This document shows positions 38,421 to 47,495 of a stretch of 64,000 bases of DNA, piece by piece (position 1 is the first letter of the stretch; every line of letters begins with the position of its first letter). This stretch comes from Xenorhabdus szentirmaii DSM 16338. GTDB lineage: Bacteria; Pseudomonadota; Gammaproteobacteria; Enterobacterales; Enterobacteriaceae. The notes under the pieces were generated by a model that was not told where the DNA came from, made no database searches, and saw nothing but the letters and a program-made list of their open reading frames with translations. The position numbers and the translations under genes are program-made. Where the stretch lies: positions 2,003,203 to 2,067,202 of the forward strand of contig NZ_NIBV01000001.1 of assembly GCF_002632585.1 (NCBI RefSeq). Reading direction: 5' to 3'.

Positions 38421-40163
38421 GTGAATAGAGAAACACTACTCCGCCGCCGATTGGCGGCGGATTCCAGCCATCTCCCCGATTCAGTCCATCCATTATTGCG
38501 CCGCTTATACACCATGCGTGGCGTGCGTCAGGCTGATGAATTAGAACGTGGAGCAAAGGGATTACTCAATTACCAGTCCCTTAATGGCATAGGGCAAGCC
38601 ATTCCCCAGCTGATAGCCGCATTGCACGAGCATCGGCGCATCGTTATTGTCGGGGATTTCGATGCGGACGGGGCAACCAGCACCGCATTGTGCATCCGGG
38701 CCTTGCGGTTGATGGGATATCGCCATCTTGATTACCTTGTTCCGAACCGTTTTGAAGATGGTTATGGATTAAGCGTCCAGGTCGTTGATGAAGTTGTCAA
38801 AAAAGGCGCGGAACTCATTATTACCGTAGATAATGGCATTTCATCCCACGATGGTGTGGCCGCAGCACATCAACATGGCATTAAAGTGATTGTCACCGAT
38901 CACCATTTGCCGGGAGAAACATTGCCTGCCGCAGATGCCATTATCAATCCCAATTTAGTGGATTGTAACTTCCCGTCTAAGGCCTTGGCTGGCGTTGGTG
39001 TTGCATTTTATCTGATGTCTGCACTCAGGGCAGAATTACGTACATCGGGCTGGTTTGAACAACAAGGCATTCCATTGCCCAATCTGGCGGAATTACTGGA
39101 TTTAGTGGCATTGGGCACTGTGGCTGATGTTGTGCCCCTTGATACCAACAATCGCATTTTGGTATATCAGGGCCTGAACCGGATTCGGGCAGGTCGCTGC
39201 TGCGCCGGAATACAGGCCCTGCTTGAAGTATCCAGACGTGAACCGGCTAAACTGGCAGCCAGTGACTTGGGGTTTGCTTTAGGGCCACGTTTAAATGCGG
39301 CGGGACGATTGGACGATATGTCTGTCGGGGTGGCTTTATTGCTGACCGATGACAAGGTTCAAGCCCGTCAGATTGCTTGTGAATTGGATGGACTGAACCA
39401 GACCCGACGGGAAATCGAACAAGGCATGGAACAGGAAGCCTTGCAGATTTGCGATAACATCGAGCGGGCTCATGCCCAGTTACCATACGGCTTAGCGATT
39501 TATCACCCTGAATGGCACCAAGGTGTGGTCGGCATTTTGGCTTCACGCATCAAAGAGCGTTTCCATCGTCCGGTCATCGCATTTGCACCTGCGGGTGATG
39601 GCACATTGAAAGGCTCCGGGCGCTCAATCAATGGATTGCATATGCGTGATGCGCTTGAACGCCTTGATACTTTGCATCCGGGGTTGATGCTGAAATTTGG
39701 TGGTCATGCGATGGCTGCCGGTTTATCGATTGAACAAGACAAATTTGATCAGTTTCAGTGTCGTTTTTCTGAATTGGTTGCAGAATGGCTGGACATCGCC
39801 CAGCTTGAAGGCGTGATTTGGAGTGATGGAGAACTCGCTTTAGAAGAGTTATCTCTGGAAGTCGCTGAAATTCTGCGTGACGGAGGTCCATGGGGGCAGG
39901 CATTTGCGGAACCCGTTTTTGACGGCAAGTTTAAATTGCTGCAACAGCGAATCGTGGGTGAAAAGCACCTGAAAGTGATGCTTGAGCCATTGCATGGCGG
40001 GCCAATGTTAGATGGCATTGCATTTAATATTGATCCCAGATTCTGGCCGGACAATAGCATCAAAGCCGTGGAACTGGCTTATAAACTGGACATTAACGAA
40101 TTTCGTGGCAATCGTGATGTCCAGCTTTTGATCCAGCATATTTGGCCTTTGAATGCGGGTTAA
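38421..40163 (+). CDS. recJ: Single-stranded-DNA exonuclease RecJ
   Basis: 5'-3' ssDNA exonuclease of the RecF pathway and mismatch repair, 580 residues. DHH-family motifs are visible: VVGDFDADGATSTAL (motif I, about residue 75), TVDNGISSH (motif II), VTDHHLPG (motif III, DHH), and LGTVADVVPL (motif IV). The C-terminal DHHA1 and OB parts include HPEWHQGVVGILASRIKE and KFGGHAMAAGL. Start GTG 38421 as the frame aligns with E. coli from residue 6. Confidence 0.96.
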   Translation: MNRETLLRRRLAADSSHLPDSVHPLLRRLYTMRGVRQADELERGAKGLLNYQSLNGIGQAIPQLIAALHEHRRIVIVGDFDADGATSTALCIRALRLMGYRHLDYLVPNRFEDGYGLSVQVVDEVVKKGAELIITVDNGISSHDGVAAAHQHGIKVIVTDHHLPGETLPAADAIINPNLVDCNFPSKALAGVGVAFYLMSALRAELRTSGWFEQQGIPLPNLAELLDLVALGTVADVVPLDTNNRILVYQGLNRIRAGRCCAGIQALLEVSRREPAKLAASDLGFALGPRLNAAGRLDDMSVGVALLLTDDKVQARQIACELDGLNQTRREIEQGMEQEALQICDNIERAHAQLPYGLAIYHPEWHQGVVGILASRIKERFHRPVIAFAPAGDGTLKGSGRSINGLHMRDALERLDTLHPGLMLKFGGHAMAAGLSIEQDKFDQFQCRFSELVAEWLDIAQLEGVIWSDGELALEELSLEVAEILRDGGPWGQAFAEPVFDGKFKLLQQRIVGEKHLKVMLEPLHGGPMLDGIAFNIDPRFWPDNSIKAVELAYKLDINEFRGNRDVQLLIQHIWPLNAG

Positions 40164-40243
40164 TTATATGGAAATGCTATAAACCCGCTGACAGATCCGT
40201 TACAATGCACGGTTCGAAAGGACCCATGCGACCATCATTATAA

Positions 40244-40290
40244 TACCCAATGGATTTCGGGATGCCGCCAATAAAGCGGCAATCCCCGGA
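40244..40290. repeat. Dispersed repeat fragment upstream of prfB
   Basis: ACCCAATGGATTTCGGGATG leads into a hairpin (GGATGCCGC / GCGGCAATCC). The opening motif recurs at 59267-59280 (CCAATAGATTTCAAAT). These look like members of one short interspersed repeat family. Confidence 0.4.
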
Positions 40291-40335
40291 AGACACTGGG
40301 GATATTCATAATATACAACGTATAAGACACTAAAT

Positions 40336-41434
40336 ATGTTTGAAATTAATCCGGTAAAAAACCACATTCAGGACCTGTCTGAGCGGACAGCAGTTCTGAG
40401 GGGGTATCTTTGACTATGATGCCAAGAAAGAACGCCTAGAAGAAGTTAATGCAGAACTGGAACAGCCTGATGTCTGGAACGAACCGGAGCGGGCACAGGC
40501 ATTGGGTAAAGAGCGTTCATCACTGGAAAGCATCGTAGAAACGATTGATCAGCTTGATCAGGGTTTGGAAGACGTAAACGGGCTGTTGGAACTGGCCATT
40601 GAAGCGGATGACGAAGAAACCTTCAATGAAGCCGTCGCTGAATTGGAACAGCTGGAAGAAAAACTGGCTCAGTTAGAATTCCGCCGTATGTTTTCTGGTG
40701 AATATGATAGTGCAAACTGTTATCTGGATCTTCAAGCCGGCTCTGGTGGTACGGAAGCACAGGACTGGGCCAGCATGTTGATGCGCATGTATTTGCGCTG
40801 GGCAGAATCCAAGGGTTTCAAAACTGAGATCATCGAAGAATCTGATGGAGATGTTGCTGGGCTGAAATCCGCAACGATCAAAATCATCGGCGAATATGCT
40901 TATGGTTGGTTGCGTACAGAAACAGGCGTTCATCGCTTGGTTCGCAAGAGTCCTTTTGACTCTGGTGGTCGCCGTCATACATCATTCAGCTCTGCCTTTA
41001 TCTATCCGGAAGTGGATGATGATATTGATATCGAAATCAATCCGGCAGATTTACGTATTGATGTATACCGTGCCTCTGGTGCTGGTGGTCAGCACGTTAA
41101 CAAAACCGAATCTGCGGTACGTATCACCCACGTACCGACTGGCGTTGTCACCCAATGTCAGACAGACCGCTCTCAGCATAAAAACAAAGACCAGGCGATG
41201 AAACAGTTGAAAGCAAAACTGTATGAACTGGAAATGCAGAAAAAAAATGCTGATAAACAAGCAATGGAAGAAAACAAATCAGATATTGGTTGGGGCAGTC
41301 AGATCCGCTCTTACGTTTTAGATGATTCCCGCATTAAAGATTTGCGTACCGGTGTTGAAACCCGCAATACGCAATCCGTGCTGGATGGCGATTTGGACAA
41401 ATTCATTGAAGCAAGCTTAAAAGCTGGCCTATGA
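40336..41434 (+). CDS. prfB: Peptide chain release factor 2 (programmed +1 frameshift)
   Basis: Terminates translation at UGA and UAA; 365 residues after frameshifting, exactly the E. coli length. Codons 1-25 run from ATG 40336 to CTT, then an in-frame TGA at 40411-40413. Reading shifts +1 to continue at GAC 40412. The internal Shine-Dalgarno AGGGGG and the slippery CTTTGAC are identical to E. coli, so RF2 autoregulates its own level. The SPF motif (KSPFDSGG) and GGQ motif ([10 protein letters not shown]) are present. Residue 246 is Ala (YRASGAGGQ), the fully active form, unlike E. coli K-12 Thr. Overlaps nothing; lysS follows after 9 bases. Confidence 0.97.
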
Positions 41435-41443
41435 GGAACTGAA

Positions 41444-42958
41444 ATGTCACAACAACAGCAGGGAGCAGAACAGGCTCCTGACTTAAATAACGAACTGAAA
41501 ACCCGCCGGGAAAAACTGGCTGCTTTGCGTGGCAACGGTATTGCGTTCCCAAATGATTTCCGCCGTGAAAACATTTCTGAAGATCTGCACGCAAAATACG
41601 ATGAAAAAACCAAGGAAGAACTGGAAGAGTTGGGCATTGAAGTGACCGTTGCCGGTCGCATGATGACATGTCGCATCATGGGCAAGGCATCTTTCGCAAC
41701 CTTGCAGGACATGGGTGGCCGCATTCAGATCTACGTTTCCCGTGATGATCTGCCGGAAGGCATTTACAACACTCAGTTCAAGAAATGGGACTTGGGTGAC
41801 ATTTTAGGTGCGCGTGGTAAGTTGTTCAAAACTCAGACGGGTGAACTTTCCATCCACTGTACTGAACTGCGTCTGTTGACCAAGGCACTGCGCCCACTGC
41901 CGGATAAATTCCACGGCCTTGCGGATCAGGAAACCCGCTATCGTCAGCGTTATTTGGATCTGATCTCGAATGAGGAATCCCGCAAGACATTCCAGATCCG
42001 TTCCCGCGTGATGTCTTCATTGCGTAGCTTCATGATTAAGAAAGACTTCATGGAAGTTGAAACACCAATGATGCAGGCAATCCCCGGTGGTGCAAGTGCA
42101 CGTCCATTCATCACGCACCACAATGCGTTGGACATCGACATGTACCTGCGTATTGCACCGGAACTGTACCTGAAGCGTCTGGTTGTGGGTGGTTTTGAGC
42201 GTGTTTTCGAAATCAACCGTAACTTCCGTAACGAAGGTATTTCTCCGCGCCATAACCCAGAGTTCACCATGATGGAACTCTATATGGCTTACGCGGATTA
42301 CCAAGATCTGATTGTGCTGACCGAAGAACTGTTCCGTACCCTGACTCAAGAAGTTCTGGGCACGACACTGGTTCAATACGGTGAACAAGAGTTCGATTTC
42401 GGTAAACCTTTTACCAAAATGAGCATGAAAGAAGCGATCTGCAAATATCGTCCGGAAACCAACATGGCGGATCTGGATGATATGGATAAAGCAACAGCTA
42501 TCGCCAAATCTCTCGGCATTGAAGTAGAAAAAGGCTGGGGATTGGGTCGCGTTCAATGTGAAATCTTTGAAGAAACCGCAGAAAGCCACCTGATTCAGCC
42601 AACATTCATTACCGAATATCCGGCAGAAGTCTCTCCGCTGGCGCGTCGCAACGATGACAACCCATTCATCACTGACCGTTTTGAATTCTTCATCGGCGGC
42701 CGTGAAATTGGTAACGGCTTCTCAGAGCTGAACGACGCAGAAGATCAGGCAGAACGTTTTGCAGAGCAAGTTCGTCAGAAAGACGAAGGTGATGACGAAG
42801 CCATGTTCTACGATGAAGACTACGTCACAGCACTGGAACACGGTATGCCACCAACAGCAGGCTTAGGGATTGGTATCGACCGTATGGTCATGCTGTTTAC
42901 GAACAGCCACACCATCCGCGACGTTATCCTGTTCCCGGCAATGCGTCCGAACAAATAA
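41444..42958 (+). CDS. lysS: Lysyl-tRNA synthetase
   Basis: Class II aminoacyl-tRNA synthetase charging tRNA-Lys, 504 residues. The N-terminal OB-fold anticodon domain spans about residues 60-160 ([16 protein letters not shown]). Class II motifs follow: motif 1 near [15 protein letters not shown], motif 2 [21 protein letters not shown], motif 3 [13 protein letters not shown]. It follows prfB as in E. coli. Confidence 0.97.
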   Translation: MSQQQQGAEQAPDLNNELKTRREKLAALRGNGIAFPNDFRRENISEDLHAKYDEKTKEELEELGIEVTVAGRMMTCRIMGKASFATLQDMGGRIQIYVSRDDLPEGIYNTQFKKWDLGDILGARGKLFKTQTGELSIHCTELRLLTKALRPLPDKFHGLADQETRYRQRYLDLISNEESRKTFQIRSRVMSSLRSFMIKKDFMEVETPMMQAIPGGASARPFITHHNALDIDMYLRIAPELYLKRLVVGGFERVFEINRNFRNEGISPRHNPEFTMMELYMAYADYQDLIVLTEELFRTLTQEVLGTTLVQYGEQEFDFGKPFTKMSMKEAICKYRPETNMADLDDMDKATAIAKSLGIEVEKGWGLGRVQCEIFEETAESHLIQPTFITEYPAEVSPLARRNDDNPFITDRFEFFIGGREIGNGFSELNDAEDQAERFAEQVRQKDEGDDEAMFYDEDYVTALEHGMPPTAGLGIGIDRMVMLFTNSHTIRDVILFPAMRPNK

Positions 42959-42983
42959 TCATTTTTGATTAATTAAAGTCATC

Positions 42984-43021
42984 AGCGCCCTGTTAGTTTT
43001 ACCCGATAGGGCGTTTTTTTA
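42984..43021 (+). terminator. Rho-independent terminator of lysS
   Basis: CGCCCT ... AGGGCG stem with a loop, followed by eight T, 27 bases after the lysS stop. Confidence 0.88.
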
Positions 43022-43081
43022 TTTGATACAGAAGCCTTAAATAATTGATTGAAATATATACAATTATTAACGAAAATCCGC

Positions 43082-43110
43082 TTGCTGAGACTTAATAAGA
43101 GGTATATATT
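43082..43110 (+). promoter_or_regulatory. Candidate promoter of tRNA-Gly
   Basis: TTGCTG and TATATT separated by 17 bases, ending 33 bases before the tRNA. Confidence 0.5.
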
Positions 43111-43143
43111 TGACTGCACATTTTATCATTCCAAATGATGATT

Positions 43144-43217
43144 GCGAGTGTAGTTCAATGGTAGAACGAGAGCTTCCCAAGCTCTATACGAGGGTTCGAT
43201 TCCCTTCACTCGCTCCA
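43144..43217 (+). tRNA. glyU: tRNA-Gly, anticodon CCC
   Basis: 74 bases including encoded CCA. The acceptor stem is GCGAGTG / CACTCGC, the D-loop TAGTTCAATGGTAG is standard, the anticodon stem AGAGC / GCTCT encloses TTCCCAA (anticodon CCC), and the T arm carries GTTCGATTC. It differs from E. coli glyU mainly in the acceptor stem. Its 3' end is the likely integration site of the island that follows. Confidence 0.97.
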
Positions 43218-43369
43218 ATCAAACCTCTCCTGAAGTCCATTAAATCCAGTAAAATCAATATAGTTATAACTATTCCACTTTCTCCGAGTCTAGTGTCATC
43301 TTCCTAAATCCATACAGTTTTTTGTATAGAATTCTGTATGCATTTTCTTCTATACAATTTTGGTGGATT

Positions 43370-43463
43370 ATGAAGCTGACAGACTTAGTGATCAAGCGAG
43401 CTAAAGCAAAGGAAAAAGCCTATACGTTGGCGGATGGCAACGGATTATCTTTATTAATTGATC
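43370..43463 (+). pseudogene. N-terminal fragment of a P4-type integrase
   Basis: The frame opens MKLTDLVIKRAKAKEKAYTL followed by ADGNGLSLLIDP, the start of the arm-binding domain (DUF4102) of P4-like tyrosine integrases. GGTGG precedes the ATG. After 32 codons the gene is cut by the IS element at 43468. Beyond the IS (from 44389) the frame closes quickly and the catalytic domain is absent, so most of the gene was lost. It lies 152 bases after tRNA-Gly, the usual place for an integrase next to its attachment site. Confidence 0.8.
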
Positions 43464-43467
43464 CTAG

Positions 43468-44384
43468 GCTGTGTCCCTTAATTATTTAATCGCCTGTAAA
43501 AAAGCCGAATGCAGCCTAATTTCACCATGGATAAATAGTTTCGTGCTGTTTTTTCGTAACGGGTGGCAATACGCCGATTATTTTTAAGAAAACTGAAGCC
43601 GCGTTCAACAACATTGCGGTTACGATACGCCTGTTTATCAAATTGCGTGCGGCCATCTGAACGGCCTTTTTCGTTGATTTTATAAGGAATAATGCTTTTA
43701 ATTCTCCGTTTACGAAGATAATAGCGGAGTTTTCTATCCGAATAACCTTTATCTGCCAGTACCGCCTTGCCACGCCGTTTCATGAAACCATTTTTACGTT
43801 GTATACCTATGCCATCAAGTAAAGGAATAGCGGATTGGCTTTCGTGAGCCTGCCCAGCCGTCAACATGATGTTGAGAGGGAACCCGTTTCCGTCTGTGGC
43901 CAAGTGGATTTTGGTGCCATAACCACCGCGTGAGCGACCCAGCGCATGATCGCCAGCGATATCGGGATGTTTTTTTGGGCTCCAGCGACATCTTGACTGG
44001 CGCGAATATTGCTGCCATCCAGACAAATCGCATCCCAGTCAATTAAGCCTTTTTCATCAAGGATGGATAATAATCGGTTAAATATCATGCTGATAATGCC
44101 CGATTTTGACCAGCGATTAAATCGGTTATAAACCGTTTTCCAGGGGCCATAACGTTCAGGCAAATCGCGCCATGGCGCCCCTGAACAAAGAACCCAAAAC
44201 ATTCCGTTCATCACTCGACGGTGTTCAACGTGGGGACGTCCTGCCCGCTTTGAATGGCGGGGTGGCAAATACGGTTCTATCAATATCCATGCTTCATCGG
44301 GAATGTCATAACGTGCCATCATCTTTTTCCAGTCATGAACTTAATGAGATGATAATACTCTCAATTTATATTAAGGGACACTGC
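43468..44384 (-). mobile_element. IS5-family (IS427-type) insertion sequence, complete
   Basis: 917 bp bounded by inverted ends GGCTGTGTCCCTTAATTAT-like (left, from 43468: GCTGTGTCCCTTAAT) and GCAGTGTCCCTTAATATA (right, minus strand). It is flanked by a four-base direct repeat CTAG (43464-43467 and 44385-44388), consistent with a target duplication. It encodes a two-frame transposase on the minus strand. It interrupts the integrase fragment. Confidence 0.9.
43478..44322 (-). CDS. IS5-family transposase, made by -1 frameshift
   Basis: The upstream frame (44322 to 43861) gives the N-terminal half (start MMARYDIPDEAWILIEPYLPP) and the first catalytic Asp in ICLDGSNIRASQ. The downstream frame (open 44026 to 43478) gives the rest: GGYGTKIHLATDGNG, the second Asp in VLADKGYSD and the Glu in NVVERGFSFLKN. 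The frames differ by -1 and overlap at seven A on the minus strand (43970-43976), a classic slippery site after the ...GAQKK codons. The DDE triad is complete, so the element may be active. Confidence 0.88.
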
Positions 44385-44498
44385 CTAGACTTGAATATCG
44401 ATACTGCCATCGAATGGCTGCCAAAACTGATAAGGGATAACCTGCCAGAAGAATAATTTTTTCACCCTGATAAAAATTTCCTAAAAATATAAAAAAAG

Positions 44499-44718
44499 TG
44501 TTCACTACTGTTCACTCTGTAATTTAAATCAGATATATCAAGGTATTAAAGGATGAGCAGTTATTTTTAAACTGTTCACAAGTCTTCATCCCTGTTCACC
44601 TTTTTCTGGTTTGACGGTGAGGGGTTGGGTGAAGAGTGGTGATGAGTCTGATTTCAACTCATCACCCTTTAACAATATGAATTTAAATAAAAATACTCAA
44701 AGATGAACAGGGTGAACA
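44499..44718. repeat. P4-like iterons (GGTGAACA type)
   Basis: Six 8-base units close to TGTTCACC / GGTGAACA lie here: 44499-44506, 44509-44516, 44573-44580, 44593-44600, 44702-44709 and 44711-44718. Phage P4 replication origins carry type-I iterons of this sequence, bound by the alpha protein. No alpha-like gene remains in the window, so this is a remnant origin or incompatibility region of a P4-like element. Confidence 0.55.
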
Positions 44719-44793
44719 ATTTTACGCATAATTCTTTAATAGGGAGGGGATAGTGAAAAATGGCTTTTCTTGGCGGGTATGGTATTTTTAGGA

Positions 44794-44837
44794 TCTCTGA
44801 TTTGTCTGGTTAATGTATTAGCCAGACAAATCAGAGA
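44794..44837. repeat. Perfect 16-bp inverted repeat
   Basis: TCTCTGATTTGTCTGG (44794-44809) and its exact complement CCAGACAAATCAGAGA (44822-44837) enclose 12 bases. No T run follows on either strand, so it is not a normal terminator. It could be an operator, a replication or transfer site, or a transcription-attenuation hairpin in the P4-like remnant. Confidence 0.6.
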
Positions 44838-45203
44838 AGACAAGAGCAGTGCGTCAGTGTGTTTTTAATCTATTGCACTACTTGAAGTTTAATTTAGTTA
44901 AAATTTAATAAGTAATTTATTAGGAATAAAATTTAATAAGTTTTTTATAACCGACATTTCACAAATAACTCTGTAATGTTATGATTTATACCCGTTTATA
45001 TGTTTTTTGTGCACATATTAATTAAAACAGAATGTTGTGATATGCCTGCGAAATGACGATTTTAATTATAAATCGCTATAGTCAAAGCCAAAAGTGAAAT
45101 TAAAAATAATAAGCCGAGTATTTTAATTGTCTAGTCAAAAAAAACACATTCGATATTATTATTTAAATGTTGAACTTCTGTTTTTATCTGATAGTATTCT
45201 TTT
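44838..45203. other. AT-rich non-coding stretch before the RiPP locus
   Basis: About 365 bases, strongly AT-rich, no supported frame or structure. Its composition matches the RiPP locus that follows and contrasts with the core genes. Confidence 0.4.
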
Positions 45204-45257
45204 ACCAGATACACTAACCATATCTGGTTTTATCATTAATTAGTACGTTCTGGTAAA
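45204..45257 (+). promoter_or_regulatory. Possible operator region upstream of the RiPP precursor
   Basis: ACCAGAT at 45204-45210 pairs with ATCTGGT at 45222-45228, and a third half-site TCTGGTAAA lies at 45249-45257; the first is preceded by TTT, giving TTTACCAGA as its mirror. The spacing suggests a dimeric regulator binding two or three half-sites about 45-95 bases before the precursor gene. No regulator gene is adjacent. Confidence 0.35.
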
Positions 45258-45299
45258 TTCTAGTAGTAAATCAACGATATTAAATCTAGGAGATACACT

Positions 45300-45410
45300 A
45301 TGAATACTGCAAAAAAAGATAATAAAAATAATAAGATAAAACTCGATGCCAAGAAAATTTTTTCTGCCTCGGCAAATCGAACTGCACCTATTATGGATCA
45401 AGTAAACTAA
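45300..45410 (+). CDS. Candidate RiPP precursor peptide (36 residues)
   Basis: A 36-codon gene with an excellent ribosome binding site (AGGAG, 7-base gap to ATG). The N-terminal two thirds is Lys/Asn-rich and leader-like (MNTAKKDNKNNKIKLDAKK); the C-terminus IFSASANRTAPIMDQVN is the likely core. It is directly followed by a terminator-like hairpin and then by a HExxH modification enzyme, methyltransferase, exporter and acetyltransferase, the standard layout of a RiPP operon. Asp33, Gln34 and Asn36 of the core are plausible hydroxylation or methylation targets. I recognise no known precursor family; the call rests on size, ribosome binding site and context. Confidence 0.7.
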   Translation: MNTAKKDNKNNKIKLDAKKIFSASANRTAPIMDQVN

Positions 45411-45420
45411 TCCATAATTA

Positions 45421-45455
45421 TTGCCGCAAGCGAAAGGTTTGCGGCAGTATTTTTG
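45421..45455 (+). terminator. Attenuator-type terminator after the precursor gene
   Basis: Perfect 8-bp stem TGCCGCAA / TTGCGGCA with a 9-base loop followed by GTATTTTT, 11 bases after the precursor stop. Partial terminators at this position are common in peptide operons and give excess precursor over enzymes. Confidence 0.8.
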
Positions 45456-45536
45456 GAGAAACAATTTAATCTATAATTATAAGCATAATAATTTTTATGT
45501 ATTTTACATAAATATATCTTATTAATAGAGGTGTTT

Positions 45537-46532
45537 ATGCTTGATATATATGATGCTCGCCCAGATGCAATAAGAGATATTACACTTAGAGAACAGATAA
45601 ATGAAAGGCTAATAAACAGTCTTTCATATATATTTGAACAGTGTAATATTTCTGGATTTAATTGTAATTCAGCGGAGGAAATAATAAGAAATTTAAATAA
45701 GAAAAGAAAAATAAGTGGAATGGTACATGTATTACATAATAGGATATTGCAAGCTATTGAAGATGAAAATGTTATTTTAATTAAAGATATATTAGACTCT
45801 TTTAAGGAGTTAAATTATATTGAACAGCCACCACGTACTATAGGATTATTTACTAATGGGTATACACAATCACTACATCAGTTTTATTATGATACATGTG
45901 ACTATGGAATGATAAATACCTATGGTTATCATTTTGATGGGGATATTCCATCAAAGAAAGAATTAGAGCATTCAACTCATGCCGTAGAAAAATCTTTAAA
46001 TAGAATGAAAGAAGTTGATCGGGATTTATTTGATGAGCTTAATTCTTTAATTACAGATATTATCATTGTCAATTCCCCTACCATGAATGCTGGCTCATCA
46101 TTAAATACATTTGGAATCATAAGAATGAGTCAATTAAGAGAAAATCAAATTTGGACTCGGTATTTTGAGAATCTGGCTCATGAAGCTGGGCATAATCATT
46201 TAAATATGCTTTTTTTTATTGACCCAATAATTTTAAACGAAGATAGTGGTACATATAAGTCGCCATTACGCCGTGAGGCTAGGCCATTAAGCGGAATATA
46301 TCATGCAATGTTTGTTCTTGCTAGAACAATGCGTATTTTAAAGAAATTAAGTTCTTATCATGATTATGATCCAATTTTAGAACGAGTTGACACTGCATAC
46401 AACAATGCCAATAATTCAGCTTCATTTGAAGAAAAATTTTATGATTGCTGGAATATAATATTAGAAAATGCAAAATTAACTGAGCTAGGAAAAAAATTAA
46501 TGAATAGCATAAGAGAAATGGCTTTTGAATGA
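45537..46532 (+). CDS. HExxH-type RiPP peptide-modifying enzyme
   Basis: Protein of 331 residues with HEAGH at residues 215-219 in ENLAHEAGHNHLNML. Residues 245-263 hold the second family signature, RREARPLSGIYHAMFVLAR, whose His256 is the likely third metal ligand. This pair of motifs marks the mod_HExxH family (TIGR04267-like) found in RiPP clusters; some members are alpha-ketoglutarate-dependent beta-hydroxylases of precursor residues, not proteases. Start at ATG 45537 after AGAGG; GTG 45531 overlaps the ribosome binding site. Very AT-rich, unlike the core genes. It probably modifies the peptide encoded at 45300. Reaction and target residue are inferred. Confidence 0.8.
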   Translation: MLDIYDARPDAIRDITLREQINERLINSLSYIFEQCNISGFNCNSAEEIIRNLNKKRKISGMVHVLHNRILQAIEDENVILIKDILDSFKELNYIEQPPRTIGLFTNGYTQSLHQFYYDTCDYGMINTYGYHFDGDIPSKKELEHSTHAVEKSLNRMKEVDRDLFDELNSLITDIIIVNSPTMNAGSSLNTFGIIRMSQLRENQIWTRYFENLAHEAGHNHLNMLFFIDPIILNEDSGTYKSPLRREARPLSGIYHAMFVLARTMRILKKLSSYHDYDPILERVDTAYNNANNSASFEEKFYDCWNIILENAKLTELGKKLMNSIREMAFE

Positions 46533-46554
46533 ATCTTGATTAGGTAAATTAAAT

Positions 46555-47478
46555 ATGGCGATCAAACCTCTTATTGAATTATATAAAAATATAACAAAAG
46601 AAAATAGAAGTATAAATATAGTAGATATAGGTGCAGCTAATTTTGAAACAACAGAAAACAACTACAATGAAATAATTGAATATTATCCATTTAAAATTTA
46701 TGGATTTGAACCAAATCCTGATGAATTCGAAAAATTAAAGAAAAATAAAGATGTAAGGATTACATACTTTCCATATGCTATTGGGGATGGTGGGATACAT
46801 AAACTTTCTATTTGCCAGATTCCTGGCTGCTCTTCCCTTTTGATACCTAACTTAGAAGAAATGAGTAAATACAAATCTTTTTCTGAATGGATGTTGGTTG
46901 TAGATGAACATATAGTTCAAACGAAACGACTTGATGAAATAAATGATATAAAATATATAGATTTATATAAAATAGATATTCAAGGGTGCGAATATCTTGC
47001 ATTATATAATTCTTTGGAAAAACTTAAAGACACTCTTGTAATTGAATGTGAAGTTGAATTTGTAGAACAATATATAGGTCAACCTCGATTCTCAGAAATA
47101 GAAATTTTACTACGCTCACAAGGTTTTAATTTTGTTAAATTCATGGGGTATGGCACAAGACCTTTGGAACCGATCACTATAAATAAAGATCCTTTTATTT
47201 ATGGAAATCAATGGATATGGAGTGATGCATTGTTTATTAGAGATATTAATGAATGGGATTCTATGCCTAATGAAAAACTTTGTGTTCTTGCTATAATTCT
47301 TGCAGAATCCTATAAACTGTATGATTTTTCATATAAGGCTATATCAATAATAGACAAAAGACATAATACAGAGCATTCTAATATTTTTTTGAAATGGCTA
47401 AATGAAAATCTTTCAGATAAGTTCGAAATTGATTCAACTGATTATTTTCAGTTAATTTTTAACAAAATACAAGATTAG
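46555..47478 (+). CDS. FkbM-family SAM methyltransferase
   Basis: Protein of 307 residues. The SAM-binding motif is VDIGAANFET (about residues 23-32), with the acidic loop YGFEPNPDEFEKL (about 49-61) and the FkbM hallmark YKIDIQGCEYLAL (about 142-154). FkbM enzymes methylate hydroxyl or amino groups of natural products. The last 90 residues form an extra C-terminal region of unknown role. It lies 22 bases after the HExxH gene. A likely job is methylation of the peptide, possibly on a hydroxyl made by the HExxH enzyme; this is inference. Confidence 0.85.
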   Translation: MAIKPLIELYKNITKENRSINIVDIGAANFETTENNYNEIIEYYPFKIYGFEPNPDEFEKLKKNKDVRITYFPYAIGDGGIHKLSICQIPGCSSLLIPNLEEMSKYKSFSEWMLVVDEHIVQTKRLDEINDIKYIDLYKIDIQGCEYLALYNSLEKLKDTLVIECEVEFVEQYIGQPRFSEIEILLRSQGFNFVKFMGYGTRPLEPITINKDPFIYGNQWIWSDALFIRDINEWDSMPNEKLCVLAIILAESYKLYDFSYKAISIIDKRHNTEHSNIFLKWLNENLSDKFEIDSTDYFQLIFNKIQD

Positions 47479-47495
47479 TGTGTTTATATAATACC

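Noticed and set aside
45300..45410. Microcin C-type precursor because the peptide contains an RT motif and ends in Asn
   Set aside because: No ThiF/E1-like adenylating enzyme (MccB) is present; the HExxH and FkbM genes point to a different modification.
45537..46532. Ordinary zinc metalloprotease from the HExxH motif
   Set aside because: The downstream RREARPLSGIYH signature and the neighbouring peptide and tailoring genes fit the peptide-modifying family better.
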